Shown here piece by piece: positions 1-6,411 of a DNA stretch of 16,570 nt. Origin of the DNA: Thermoplasmata archaeon (lineage in GTDB: Archaea > Thermoplasmatota > Thermoplasmata > Thermoplasmatales > Thermoplasmataceae); the NCBI GenBank assembly GCA_021833045.1, contig JAKBGP010000021.1, forward strand, positions 1-16,570, read 5' to 3'. Positions within the stretch are counted from its first letter, which is position 1. The number at the start of each line of letters is the position of its first letter. The notes below the pieces were generated by a model. It was not told the origin of the DNA and made no database searches. It was given only the letters and a program-made list of their open reading frames with translations. Both the position numbers and the translations under genes were made by a program.

Positions 1-840
1 TATATATTTTTCAGGATTTTCAGCAATTCCCGGAGATTCAATAGAGTGAGAAGAAAATATATTTCCTGATGGAAGCGAAACTGCTGACAGCATATTTTGT
101 TCTCCTTGGGAAATATACATAGTCAGTCTGCTTAGTTTTCCATCTACAGAGAGATATTCTAGTTCTCCAGTGAACTCTGAAAGCTTATCTTTTCTTATCA
201 TTGGTGGAAGATCAAATACAAAATTCCCGACTTTCCCCTGATACATGGACACTATCTTGAAAGGGGAAGGTTCCAGATCATGGATGTTTCTTTCCATGGA
301 AAACCTGCTCCTAAGAGGATCAGAATAAACAGTATCATGTTTTTCCAGCACGTTTCGAACATCAGTGGCATCTGCATTCATGAAGTTGCACCCGGTTCCA
401 TATGCCATATTGTTGAGAATAGACATAATGTATCTTGATTTATCAATCTCAATGCCTGTGACATCAGAATTCATGGAGAGGAAACTGCTATGCGTCCGAG
501 CGCCTGAACCAAGATCAGCAATGCTCCTCCCCGCTAATTTCAATGATCTGTATATGCCAACGTCTTCAGGAGTTGAATAAGATGCTGAATATCTGTCCAG
601 CCACAATTTATCATGTTTTGAGAATTTCTTGCTAACACTGTTTCTTGATTTTGCAAATTCAATAATTGGGTTTATAAAATCGATCTTTCCTGAATATTTT
701 TTCACAATGCTGTTTTCATTATATCCTTCAGCAAGAAGGGCGGCAACCATGTTGCATGCCTGATCTGCCTTTTGAATCTTTTCATCATCATATTCAAGTT
801 TCAGAAGAAAATCAAGAATTTCTGTCTCTCCATCAGGCAT
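1..840 (-). CDS. class I SAM-dependent methyltransferase, THUMP-like family (3' part outside the window)
   Basis: Minus-strand frame open from ATG at 840 to the left edge (280 codons, no stop), so the C-terminus is missing. After a helical N-terminal region (about residues 1-90) comes a Rossmann-type SAM-binding motif, IADLGSGA (107-114), then an acidic strand end GIEID (129-133), NADATD (155-160) and SDPLRSR (173-179). The last motif resembles the DPAR-R signature of the methyltransferases whose C-terminal domain is called THUMP-like. Their substrate is not established; an RNA target is an inference. No in-frame start lies just upstream of 840, and a TATA-like TGATATATTAA (890-880) fits a leader of about 18 nt. 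It lies downstream of taw2 on the same strand but probably has its own promoter. The family call is from remembered motifs; the methyltransferase fold is firmer than the subfamily. Confidence 0.7.
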   Translation of the reverse strand, partial: MPDGETEILDFLLKLEYDDEKIQKADQACNMVAALLAEGYNENSIVKKYSGKIDFINPIIEFAKSRNSVSKKFSKHDKLWLDRYSASYSTPEDVGIYRSLKLAGRSIADLGSGARTHSSFLSMNSDVTGIEIDKSRYIMSILNNMAYGTGCNFMNADATDVRNVLEKHDTVYSDPLRSRFSMERNIHDLEPSPFKIVSMYQGKVGNFVFDLPPMIRKDKLSEFTGELEYLSVDGKLSRLTMYISQGEQNMLSAVSLPSGNIFSSHSIESPGIAENPEKYI

Positions 841-879
841 ACATACATCACTTATTGAAACTATCCGGGCAGGACGCTA

Positions 880-890
880 TTAATATATCA
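880..890 (-). promoter_or_regulatory. TATA box for the THUMP-like methyltransferase
   Basis: TGATATATTAA on the minus strand, centred about 45 nt upstream of the ATG at 840. This predicts a transcript start near 858. A run of Ts (complement of the A-run near 896-900) just upstream could end the taw2 transcript. Confidence 0.4.
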
Positions 891-920
891 CAAGATTAAA
901 AATTTTGCCCTTCTGGGAAA

Positions 921-1916
921 TCAATTACTCTTTGTCACTTCAATCAATGAAGACAAATGCCAGAGATGGGGTGCATATGATTTTACCCTGTGTGTTTCCA
1001 GAAGATTGAAAAGGAAAGACATGCTTCTGCAAGATTTCATTATGAGTTCCATATGATTGCTGTGAGTTCCTGTTGGTGAAAGGTAATGGAGTATAATCTG
1101 TCCTCTGTCTTCTATATGGGAAAGTGCGCTAGGAAAGTAATTGATACTCTTGAAATTCCCCATCAGAATTATATCATATTTTCTCTCAGAAGGGATAAGT
1201 CTACAATCAATGTTCAAAGCTTCCAGTTTTGTGCTTATTTTAGATGCCTTGTATGATTTAAGTAAATATTCTATTGCAGTGGAATTTATATCGGTGCATG
1301 TTAGTTCTACAGCATTCATCTTTGCTGCCATGGGAAGTGAAAAGTATCCTATACCGGAAAACATGTCAAGTATCGTATTCCCTCTGAGTAGTTTCAGGAA
1401 GGGAATTCCCCTTTCAGAGATGTTTCCTTTGCTTATCATAATCTTTTCAGGGTTCAGAATAAAGTTAATTCCATTTTCCCTGTGAACGGTATCGCTCGGC
1501 GAGCCAGAAAGCACATTCAGGGAGGGCCTCCTCTCTGTTCCTGATACAGATCCAGTTCTCTTCAAAACTGATGTTGCAAATCCCTTATTTACTATATCCT
1601 CAGCCATTTCCCTGTCAATGAGTGAAATATCACTGAATATAAGTGATTCACCGACTCTCTGCCACTTTAAAGATTCAACTTTTTCTCCATATTTTTCTTG
1701 AAGATATTCCTTGAACGCCAGATTTTCCCGGAGTTGGAAGTCGTACTCACACACTTTCAACCCCCGGGCAATTGAATTCTCCAGAATTGGGAAATAGATA
1801 TACGAGGAATCAGAAAAAATTCTCTTCCTCCTGTCGAGTATATGATTTTCCACCGCATACTTGAGGAATTTCTCTCCATTTATCCTTTCAACAGCTACAC
1901 CAGGTGATTTCAACAT
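921..1916 (-). CDS. taw2: tRNA-Phe wyosine aminocarboxypropyltransferase Taw2 (TYW2/Trm5 superfamily)
   Basis: 331 residues. Taw2 transfers the 3-amino-3-carboxypropyl group of SAM to C7 of 4-demethylwyosine at tRNA-Phe position 37. The SAM-binding motif LDMFSGIGYFSLPMA is at 183-197. Ahead of it, HRENGINF (145-152) and SKGNISERG (162-170) match the ENGI / S-GN-E pattern of TYW2. The Trm5 m1G37 enzymes carry an NLP motif where this protein has LMGNFKS (251-257), and GQIILHYL (272-279) followed by YAPHLWH (314-320) also favours TYW2 over Trm5. The N-terminal part (1-45) resembles the small first domain of these proteins. The start is ATG at 1916, 46 nt downstream of the Mut7-C stop, so the two genes are probably one transcript. 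Trm5 remains the main alternative. Confidence 0.75.
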   Translation of the reverse strand: MLKSPGVAVERINGEKFLKYAVENHILDRRKRIFSDSSYIYFPILENSIARGLKVCEYDFQLRENLAFKEYLQEKYGEKVESLKWQRVGESLIFSDISLIDREMAEDIVNKGFATSVLKRTGSVSGTERRPSLNVLSGSPSDTVHRENGINFILNPEKIMISKGNISERGIPFLKLLRGNTILDMFSGIGYFSLPMAAKMNAVELTCTDINSTAIEYLLKSYKASKISTKLEALNIDCRLIPSERKYDIILMGNFKSINYFPSALSHIEDRGQIILHYLSPTGTHSNHMELIMKSCRSMSFLFNLLETHRVKSYAPHLWHLSSLIEVTKSN

Positions 1917-1962
1917 ACCACAATTTTATGCTGTCTAAAACATTTTTCATTTTATGGATACA

Positions 1963-2385
1963 TTACTGGTTGAAAATTCCAAGATCTGAAAGGAATTTCA
2001 CTATGCTCTCTGAATGTGTACCGGGCCAATAACATTTTCCGCAGTCTGGGCAGTGGCTCACACTATCTGCCTTTCTTGGATCAAATTCCTCCTTACAGTT
2101 GCAGTTTCCAGGTATGAGAACTCCGTTACATACAGTACATCTAGTAAAAAGATTTTCTTTCATTGGTTTTTCATAAGAGCAGATCTGTACTATCTGATCC
2201 TGTATTATATCTGAGTTTATCCTGATCGAGTTTTTGTATCTGAGGCAGATCTGCCTGTCCCTAGAAACAAGTATTCTACTTTCATTCCTGCACATTTCTA
2301 TAATTTCAGAATCTGCTACTTCCAGATTTGGATACATCGTGTCATAACCCATTATCCTCATGAATCTTGAAAGCCTCCCAAGCAT
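1963..2385 (-). CDS. Mut7-C RNase-domain protein with zinc ribbon (true start probably an AUA at 2406)
   Basis: 140 residues from the first ATG. The N-terminus MLGRLSRFMRIMGYDT, the RILVSRDR strand (37-44) and a C-terminal zinc ribbon with Cys83, Cys86, Cys112 and Cys115, ending in CYWPGTH (118-124), are those of the Mut7-C family. That family is a PIN-fold domain predicted to be an RNase; its archaeal substrate is unknown. Family members normally begin a few residues earlier with an Asp before MLG that belongs to the PIN acidic set. Here the same frame continues upstream as KYLADN, and a perfect AGGAGG (2420-2415) sits 8 nt before an ATA codon at 2406-2404. There is no ATG, GTG or TTG in frame upstream. 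I list the conventional start, but 2406 is probably right. It is the first gene of a likely pair with taw2. Confidence 0.82.
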   Translation of the reverse strand: MLGRLSRFMRIMGYDTMYPNLEVADSEIIEMCRNESRILVSRDRQICLRYKNSIRINSDIIQDQIVQICSYEKPMKENLFTRCTVCNGVLIPGNCNCKEEFDPRKADSVSHCPDCGKCYWPGTHSESIVKFLSDLGIFNQ

Positions 2386-2414
2386 GTTATCTGCAAGATA
2401 TTTTATATTCTCTT

Positions 2415-2420
2415 CCTCCT
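2415..2420 (-). promoter_or_regulatory. Shine-Dalgarno site (AGGAGG) that decides the Mut7-C start
   Basis: AGGAGG on the minus strand ends 8 nt before the in-frame ATA at 2406 but 29 nt before the first ATG at 2385. This argues for initiation at the ATA. Confidence 0.6.
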
Positions 2421-2442
2421 GAAAACTATATCTGCAATAATG

Positions 2443-2454
2443 CTTATATATATC
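2443..2454 (-). promoter_or_regulatory. TATA box for the Mut7-C/taw2 transcript
   Basis: GATATATATAAG on the minus strand predicts transcription from about 2422, placing a short leader just ahead of the AGGAGG at 2420-2415. Confidence 0.55.
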
Positions 2455-2484
2455 AATGTTTTTAGAATTTATTCCACAAAAAGG

Positions 2485-2492
2485 TATATTTA
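2485..2492 (+). promoter_or_regulatory. TATA box for the CcrM-like methyltransferase
   Basis: TATATTTA centred 32 nt before the ATG at 2521 predicts a start site near 2515, giving a nearly leaderless mRNA. No Shine-Dalgarno site is visible. It is back to back with the Mut7-C promoter. Confidence 0.55.
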
Positions 2493-2520
2493 TTCTTAGA
2501 AATTATACTATGTAAAATTG

Positions 2521-3606
2521 ATGGATAACAATTCCAGACTTCATGATTTTCTGAATACCATTATCAATACAGATACTGTTCTAGGGCTGAAGAAGATCCC
2601 AGATGAAAGTGTAGACCTCATTTTTGCCGATCCTCCATACAACCTTCAATTGAAGGAAGAACTGTGGAGGCCTAACCAGACCCTAGTCAGTGCAGTGACA
2701 GATCACTGGGACAAATTTTCAAACTTTCAGGATTATGATGATTTTTCTATGAAATGGTTGTCGGAATGCAGGAGAGTCATGAAGAAGAATGCTGTAATAT
2801 GGGTAATAGGAACATATCACAACATATTCAGGATTGGAAAGATCATGCAGGACCTTGGATTCTGGATAATAAATGATGTGGTCTGGATCAAGACGAATCC
2901 TATGCCTAATTTCAGGGGCACAAGGTTTACAAATGCCCATGAGACCCTAATAATGGCGGTGAAAGATCAGAATTCAGGATACACTTTCCATTACAAATCA
3001 ATGAAGATATTCAACGACGACCTGCAGATGAGAAGTGACTGGAACATGCCCATATGTACCGGTTCTGAAAGAATAAGATTCAATGGTGCTAAGGCCCATT
3101 CAACACAGAAACCTGAAGAATTGTTGAAGAGAGTCATAATTTCAACGTCAAACCCGGGAGACATTGTCCTGGATCCATTCATGGGCAGTGGTACTACAGG
3201 TTCCGTATCTAAGCTGTTAGGAAGAAATTATATTGGAATTGAGGCTGAAAAAAATTATGTGTCTCTTGCAGAAAAAAGGATTGCGCAGGTAAAGCCACTT
3301 GAAATGAATCTTTTAAATTATCCTGCAGAGGAAAAACCTCCAAAAGTGCCATTCGGTGAACTTGTTTCCTCTGGTTACATAAGGGAAGGAGAAACAATTT
3401 ATTCGGAAAACAAAAAATTCAGGGCAAAAATTCTTTCTAACGCAACTCTGGTGTCCGAGGGCATAAATGGTTCTATTCACTCCGTAAGTGCTTTCCTCAT
3501 GGGTAAACCAAATTTCAATGGATGGCATTTCTGGTTCGTCGAGAGGGATGGGGAAATGGTTTGTATAAACGATATAAGGAAAAAATATATTTTTGATCTG
3601 AAATAG
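2521..3606 (+). CDS. CcrM-like beta-class DNA adenine-N6 methyltransferase with C-terminal RAMA-type domain
   Basis: 361 residues. It is predicted to methylate adenine in duplex DNA, by analogy with CcrM/M.HinfI at GANTC. Motif order is that of the beta class: catalytic DPPYN at 37-41 first, then the SAM-binding motif LDPFMGSGTT at 217-226. A target-recognition stretch lies between them, and HSTQKPEELL (193-202) is typical of this subfamily. From about 275 a second domain follows (VPFGELVSSGYI, then GSIHSVSAFLMG and FNGWHFWFV), matching the C-terminal domain of CcrM that is essential for DNA binding. ATG 2521 is preferred to the adjacent TTG 2518 because it lies at leaderless distance from a TATA box. 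No restriction endonuclease is next to it; downstream are only transposase remnants. Specificity is inferred from similarity. Confidence 0.85.
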   Translation: MDNNSRLHDFLNTIINTDTVLGLKKIPDESVDLIFADPPYNLQLKEELWRPNQTLVSAVTDHWDKFSNFQDYDDFSMKWLSECRRVMKKNAVIWVIGTYHNIFRIGKIMQDLGFWIINDVVWIKTNPMPNFRGTRFTNAHETLIMAVKDQNSGYTFHYKSMKIFNDDLQMRSDWNMPICTGSERIRFNGAKAHSTQKPEELLKRVIISTSNPGDIVLDPFMGSGTTGSVSKLLGRNYIGIEAEKNYVSLAEKRIAQVKPLEMNLLNYPAEEKPPKVPFGELVSSGYIREGETIYSENKKFRAKILSNATLVSEGINGSIHSVSAFLMGKPNFNGWHFWFVERDGEMVCINDIRKKYIFDLK

Positions 3607-3611
3607 CTGAA

Positions 3612-3640
3612 ATTTTTAACTCCATTTTATTAAATTTTTA
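3612..3640 (+). terminator. T-rich terminator region after the methyltransferase
   Basis: Two runs of five Ts (3613-3617 and about 3635-3639) follow the stop codon within 35 nt, the kind of signal at which archaeal RNA polymerase terminates. No hairpin is evident. Confidence 0.35.
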
Positions 3641-3648
3641 CCCTTTAA

Positions 3649-3870
3649 AAATTCTTTGAAATTGCAGAATTGTTCGATAATGTAAGGTGTAATCAATTGA
3701 AAATAGATATATCATACAAAACATTCGAAAGATTATATTCTGATGAAGAGGTCATAGTTGCAATTCACAATCTCCAAGTACTCATATGTAAAAGGAAAAT
3801 GCATAACGAAATCGGATACAACAAGTGATGGTACTGGTAATTCTCCAACCGTAAAGTATAAATTGCATTC
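3649..3870 (+). pseudogene. remnant of a DDE-type (IS4/IS5-like) transposase
   Basis: A plus-strand frame from 3649 reads FEIAELFDNVRCNQLKIDIS, YKTFERLYSDEEVIVAIHNL, then reaches a TGA at 3826-3828. The next frame continues with SDGTGNSPTVKYKLHS (from 3824), a stop, and KDKANGN. The order LYSDEE-ALHNL-like segment, then DGTG as a likely DDE aspartate block, resembles an archaeal IS4/IS5-type transposase as I remember it. At least one frameshift and one stop break it, and nothing of the C-terminal half is recognisable. No terminal inverted repeats were found. It abuts the end of the methyltransferase gene. The exact IS family is uncertain; that it is a decayed protein-coding fragment is well supported. 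Confidence 0.55.
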
Positions 3871-4191
3871 ATAGAAGGACAAGGCAAATGGGAATCTCGT
3901 TCATGGTAAAGGTGTCATGAAGAAGTTTTGTCCACTTGGAAATAAGTTTCATATCCTTTGAATTTGTAAGGTGCATATAGAATCCATAATCTCTCAACAT
4001 GTGGGAAAGATATTTTCATGTTATTGATGTTTATACTCCAATCTCGGTATCTTCAGGGTATTTCTTCATGAAAGCTGTCCAGTTCTCCTCGTGTCATCCA
4101 TCTTATATTATTATACAATCTTTCCATCCTTATCCGTCACACAGTTAGATTTACTAAGTTTATGCATATCAATTCTTATATGTACCTGTTA
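3869..4191 (-). pseudogene. remnant of an IS110-family transposase, N-terminal part
   Basis: On the minus strand an N-terminal RYI followed, after a small indel, by RIDMHKLSKSNCVTDKDGKIV (from about 4185) matches the YIGIDMHK...V.D.DG start of IS110 transposases, whose first Asp is in the RuvC-like catalytic domain. After stops and a frameshift the reading continues in another frame as ENWTAFMKKYPEDTEIGV, a stop, TSIT, a stop, KYLSHMLRDYGFYMHLTNSK, and ends near NEIPIC. This follows the IS110 layout up to the region where KTD-DA would stand. The C-terminal Ser-containing domain is absent. At least two frameshifts and two internal stops make it non-functional. It runs into the other transposase remnant at its far end. 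Confidence 0.6.
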
Positions 4192-4350
4192 CCTTCTATG
4201 GTAATTCCAAGAAATATGTGACCTGTAAACACTCTAATATTCATTTTCTTGCAACGGCATAGTGTTGTTATGGATTTCAATTTTTGACATTCATATTATG
4301 ATAGACTGAAAAATTTGCACACATCGGAGACTATATTTCCGTTTTACAGA

Positions 4351-4360
4351 AAATATATAT
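4351..4360 (+). promoter_or_regulatory. TATA box for the APC permease
   Basis: AAATATATAT centred 27 nt before the ATG at 4383, an ideal distance for a leaderless transcript. The rest of the gap 4192-4350 shows no gene or RNA that I can recognise. Confidence 0.6.
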
Positions 4361-4382
4361 AGTATGAGTATGTATATATTTT

Positions 4383-6296
4383 ATGGAAGTAGCCGAATCC
4401 GACAAAAAACTTCGGAAAGAACTGAGTTTTATCCAACTCCTATTTCTATCGCTAGGTGGAATAATAGGTTCTGGATGGTTATTTGGTGTCCTTTATGGGG
4501 CCGCTACTGCAGGCCCGGCATCAGTACTATCCTGGATAATTGGTGGCATAATGGTCATCTTTATAGCATTGGTCTACGCTGAGATATCAGCAGCTATACC
4601 AAAGTCTGGTGGAATAGTTAGGTATCCTCACTACACGCATGGCGGTTACACGGGATTTATTTTGGGTTGGGCATATCTGCTTTCTGCAATTACAGTACCA
4701 GCCATTGAAGCAATTGCTGCAGTTACGTATTTATCTTCATTCCCTGCGTTAAGTTCTCTTTCCTACACACAATCAAACATCTATGCGAGCGGCGGTTTAT
4801 TAACACTCCTCTCTGCCACTGGAGTTGCAGTAGCAATATTGCTCATGGTAGGATTTTTCCTTCTGAACTATTTTGGAATAAAGTTCTTGGGCAAATGGAA
4901 TCAATATTTCGTTTACTGGAAATTGATCATCCCATCTTTGACTTTCATTTTCCTATTCACGTTCTTTAACCCATCAAATTTTACAGCACAAGGGTTCTAT
5001 GGTACTTCAGGTGGCATAGCAAATGTATTCATTGCAATTCCAACTGCCGGTATAGTGTTCTCATACCTTGGATTCAGGCAGGCTCTTGAATTCGGAGGAG
5101 AAGCAAAGAATCCACAGAGGGATATTCCAAGAGCACTGATATTTTCTGTGATAATAGGTATGGTAGTATACGTCTTCTTACAGCTCACTTTCATAGGTGC
5201 AATAAATTTCAAAACAGGGGGAATATCTGGAAACAACTGGACAGGACTATATTCATCACCATATGCAACAGGCCCATTCTATACTCTCTTTACATCAAAG
5301 GCAATCTTTGCAACCTTTGGTGCCTTCGCGACGATCCTCCTTATTGACGCAGTCATTTCACCTTCTGGAACAGGCTGGATATACATGGGCACAAGTACAA
5401 GAGTCTTGTACGGTCTCTCGACAGATGGATATTTGCCATCTAGAATCCACAAGGTTGAGGAAAAGACAGGTGTACCTATTCTCGCACTTATCCTTTCAGT
5501 GGCCATAGGCTCTATTTTCATTGCGCCTTTCCCATCATGGTATCTCCTGGTAGGATTCATATCCAGTGCAACGGTATTCACATACATAATGGGTGGAGTT
5601 GCACTAAGGCATTTCAGGAAAACTGTGAAAGAATTGCACAGACCCTTCAAACTTCCGGTGAGTTCTATCATAGCACCAGTGGGATTTGTATCTGCAGCCC
5701 TTATTGTATATTGGTCAGGATACTTCCTTGAGATGGTACTCGTGTTCGCCATACTCGCAGGTCTTCCAATATACATAATGTTCTATGCTCCAAAGGAACT
5801 GAAGTTGAAGACTAACATAGCAAATGTTCTGGGTATAGTTTACTGGGTCATCGAAGCTATATTGTTTTACCTGATGTTCGTTCTTGTCCTCAATCCCGCA
5901 TATCTGAATCTGCATGCCGCCACTCCAGTTTCCGCACCATCAAGTGTGTTCACATACTTCCCGATCCTGTTTGCGGTATTCGCACTTTTTGTCATTGGAG
6001 TAACTCTGTACCTTTTCAAAGCAGCAAAGGATGGAACCAACAAGGAAATACGAGCTGGTCTCTGGCTCATATTCTTCATACTTACACTTGCACCACTTTC
6101 ATTCTATGGAGCATTTGGCCCATATCTTAGCTACACACCACCTGACGCAGCACCTTTGTTCTTCCCATGGGACAATGTGGTCATGATAATAGATGCATTA
6201 GTGTTCTATTTCCTGGCACTTTACTCAGGATACGGAGAAGAAGATGTGAAGAATATACTCAGGGAAGAGGGAGTTCCACTGCCAGAAGTGGAATAA
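4383..6296 (+). CDS. APC-superfamily amino acid permease, large form
   Basis: 637 residues, an integral membrane transporter predicted to import amino acids by cation symport or exchange. Helix 1 carries the glycine-rich LSLGGIIGSGWLFG (28-41), the unwound substrate-binding stretch of the APC fold. It is followed by a helix 2 with VYAEISAAIPKSGG, another APC hallmark, and FGGEAKNPQRDIPRAL (about 237-252) is the usual loop after helix 6. I count roughly 14 hydrophobic segments. The first 12 make the usual core and the extra ones lie near 510-610, so it is longer than the typical 450-500 residues. The C-terminal tail GYGEEDVKNILREEG is charged and cytosolic-like. The start at 4383 lies 27 nt after a TATA box centre, so the mRNA is probably leaderless. 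A T-rich terminator follows. The substrate cannot be told from the sequence. Confidence 0.85.
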   Translation: MEVAESDKKLRKELSFIQLLFLSLGGIIGSGWLFGVLYGAATAGPASVLSWIIGGIMVIFIALVYAEISAAIPKSGGIVRYPHYTHGGYTGFILGWAYLLSAITVPAIEAIAAVTYLSSFPALSSLSYTQSNIYASGGLLTLLSATGVAVAILLMVGFFLLNYFGIKFLGKWNQYFVYWKLIIPSLTFIFLFTFFNPSNFTAQGFYGTSGGIANVFIAIPTAGIVFSYLGFRQALEFGGEAKNPQRDIPRALIFSVIIGMVVYVFLQLTFIGAINFKTGGISGNNWTGLYSSPYATGPFYTLFTSKAIFATFGAFATILLIDAVISPSGTGWIYMGTSTRVLYGLSTDGYLPSRIHKVEEKTGVPILALILSVAIGSIFIAPFPSWYLLVGFISSATVFTYIMGGVALRHFRKTVKELHRPFKLPVSSIIAPVGFVSAALIVYWSGYFLEMVLVFAILAGLPIYIMFYAPKELKLKTNIANVLGIVYWVIEAILFYLMFVLVLNPAYLNLHAATPVSAPSSVFTYFPILFAVFALFVIGVTLYLFKAAKDGTNKEIRAGLWLIFFILTLAPLSFYGAFGPYLSYTPPDAAPLFFPWDNVVMIIDALVFYFLALYSGYGEEDVKNILREEGVPLPEVE

Positions 6297-6302
6297 ACCA
6301 TT

Positions 6303-6335
6303 CCTTTTTTATAAATATCTCAATCTTTTTTTTGA
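6303..6335 (+). terminator. poly-T terminator after the permease
   Basis: Runs of six (6305-6310) and eight (6326-6333) Ts just after the permease stop. Oligo-T on the non-template strand suffices for intrinsic archaeal termination. Confidence 0.55.
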
Positions 6336-6342
6336 TATAAGT

Positions 6343-6362
6343 TTTTAAAATTTTATTAATTT
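6343..6362 (+). promoter_or_regulatory. possible promoter of the aldolase gene
   Basis: An A/T-only stretch, TTTTAAAATTTTATTAAT, lies 30-45 nt ahead of the GTG at 6391. No sharper TATA box is present before the gene, so this is a weak call. Confidence 0.3.
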
Positions 6363-6411
6363 TTTTGGATATTATGTAAACTTTTTTACGGTGAACGAAT
6401 CTGGTATACAT

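Noticed and set aside
365..580. Plus-strand ORF of 71 codons near the left end
   Set aside because: It is antisense to the open minus-strand methyltransferase frame (1-840), which carries recognisable SAM-binding motifs.
1141..1485. Plus-strand ORF of 114 codons
   Set aside because: It lies opposite the Taw2 motif region and has no recognisable family; low-complexity Leu/Ile/Ser content is typical of an antisense shadow.
3607..4350. An RNA gene, CRISPR array or complete insertion sequence in the large gap
   Set aside because: No spaced repeats, no tRNA-like cloverleaf and no matching terminal inverted repeats were seen; frame-broken transposase remnants explain most of it.
4364..4582. Plus-strand ORF starting at ATG 4364 ahead of the permease
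   Set aside because: Out of frame with and inside the permease gene, and too close to the TATA box (about 8 nt) to be transcribed from it.
5279..5776. Minus-strand ORF of 165 codons
   Set aside because: Antisense of the permease membrane segments; no own promoter or ribosome binding site seen.
6391..6411. GTG 6391 as start of the aldolase
   Set aside because: Adds MNESGIH, which has no family counterpart; kept only as an alternative because no ribosome binding site decides the matter.
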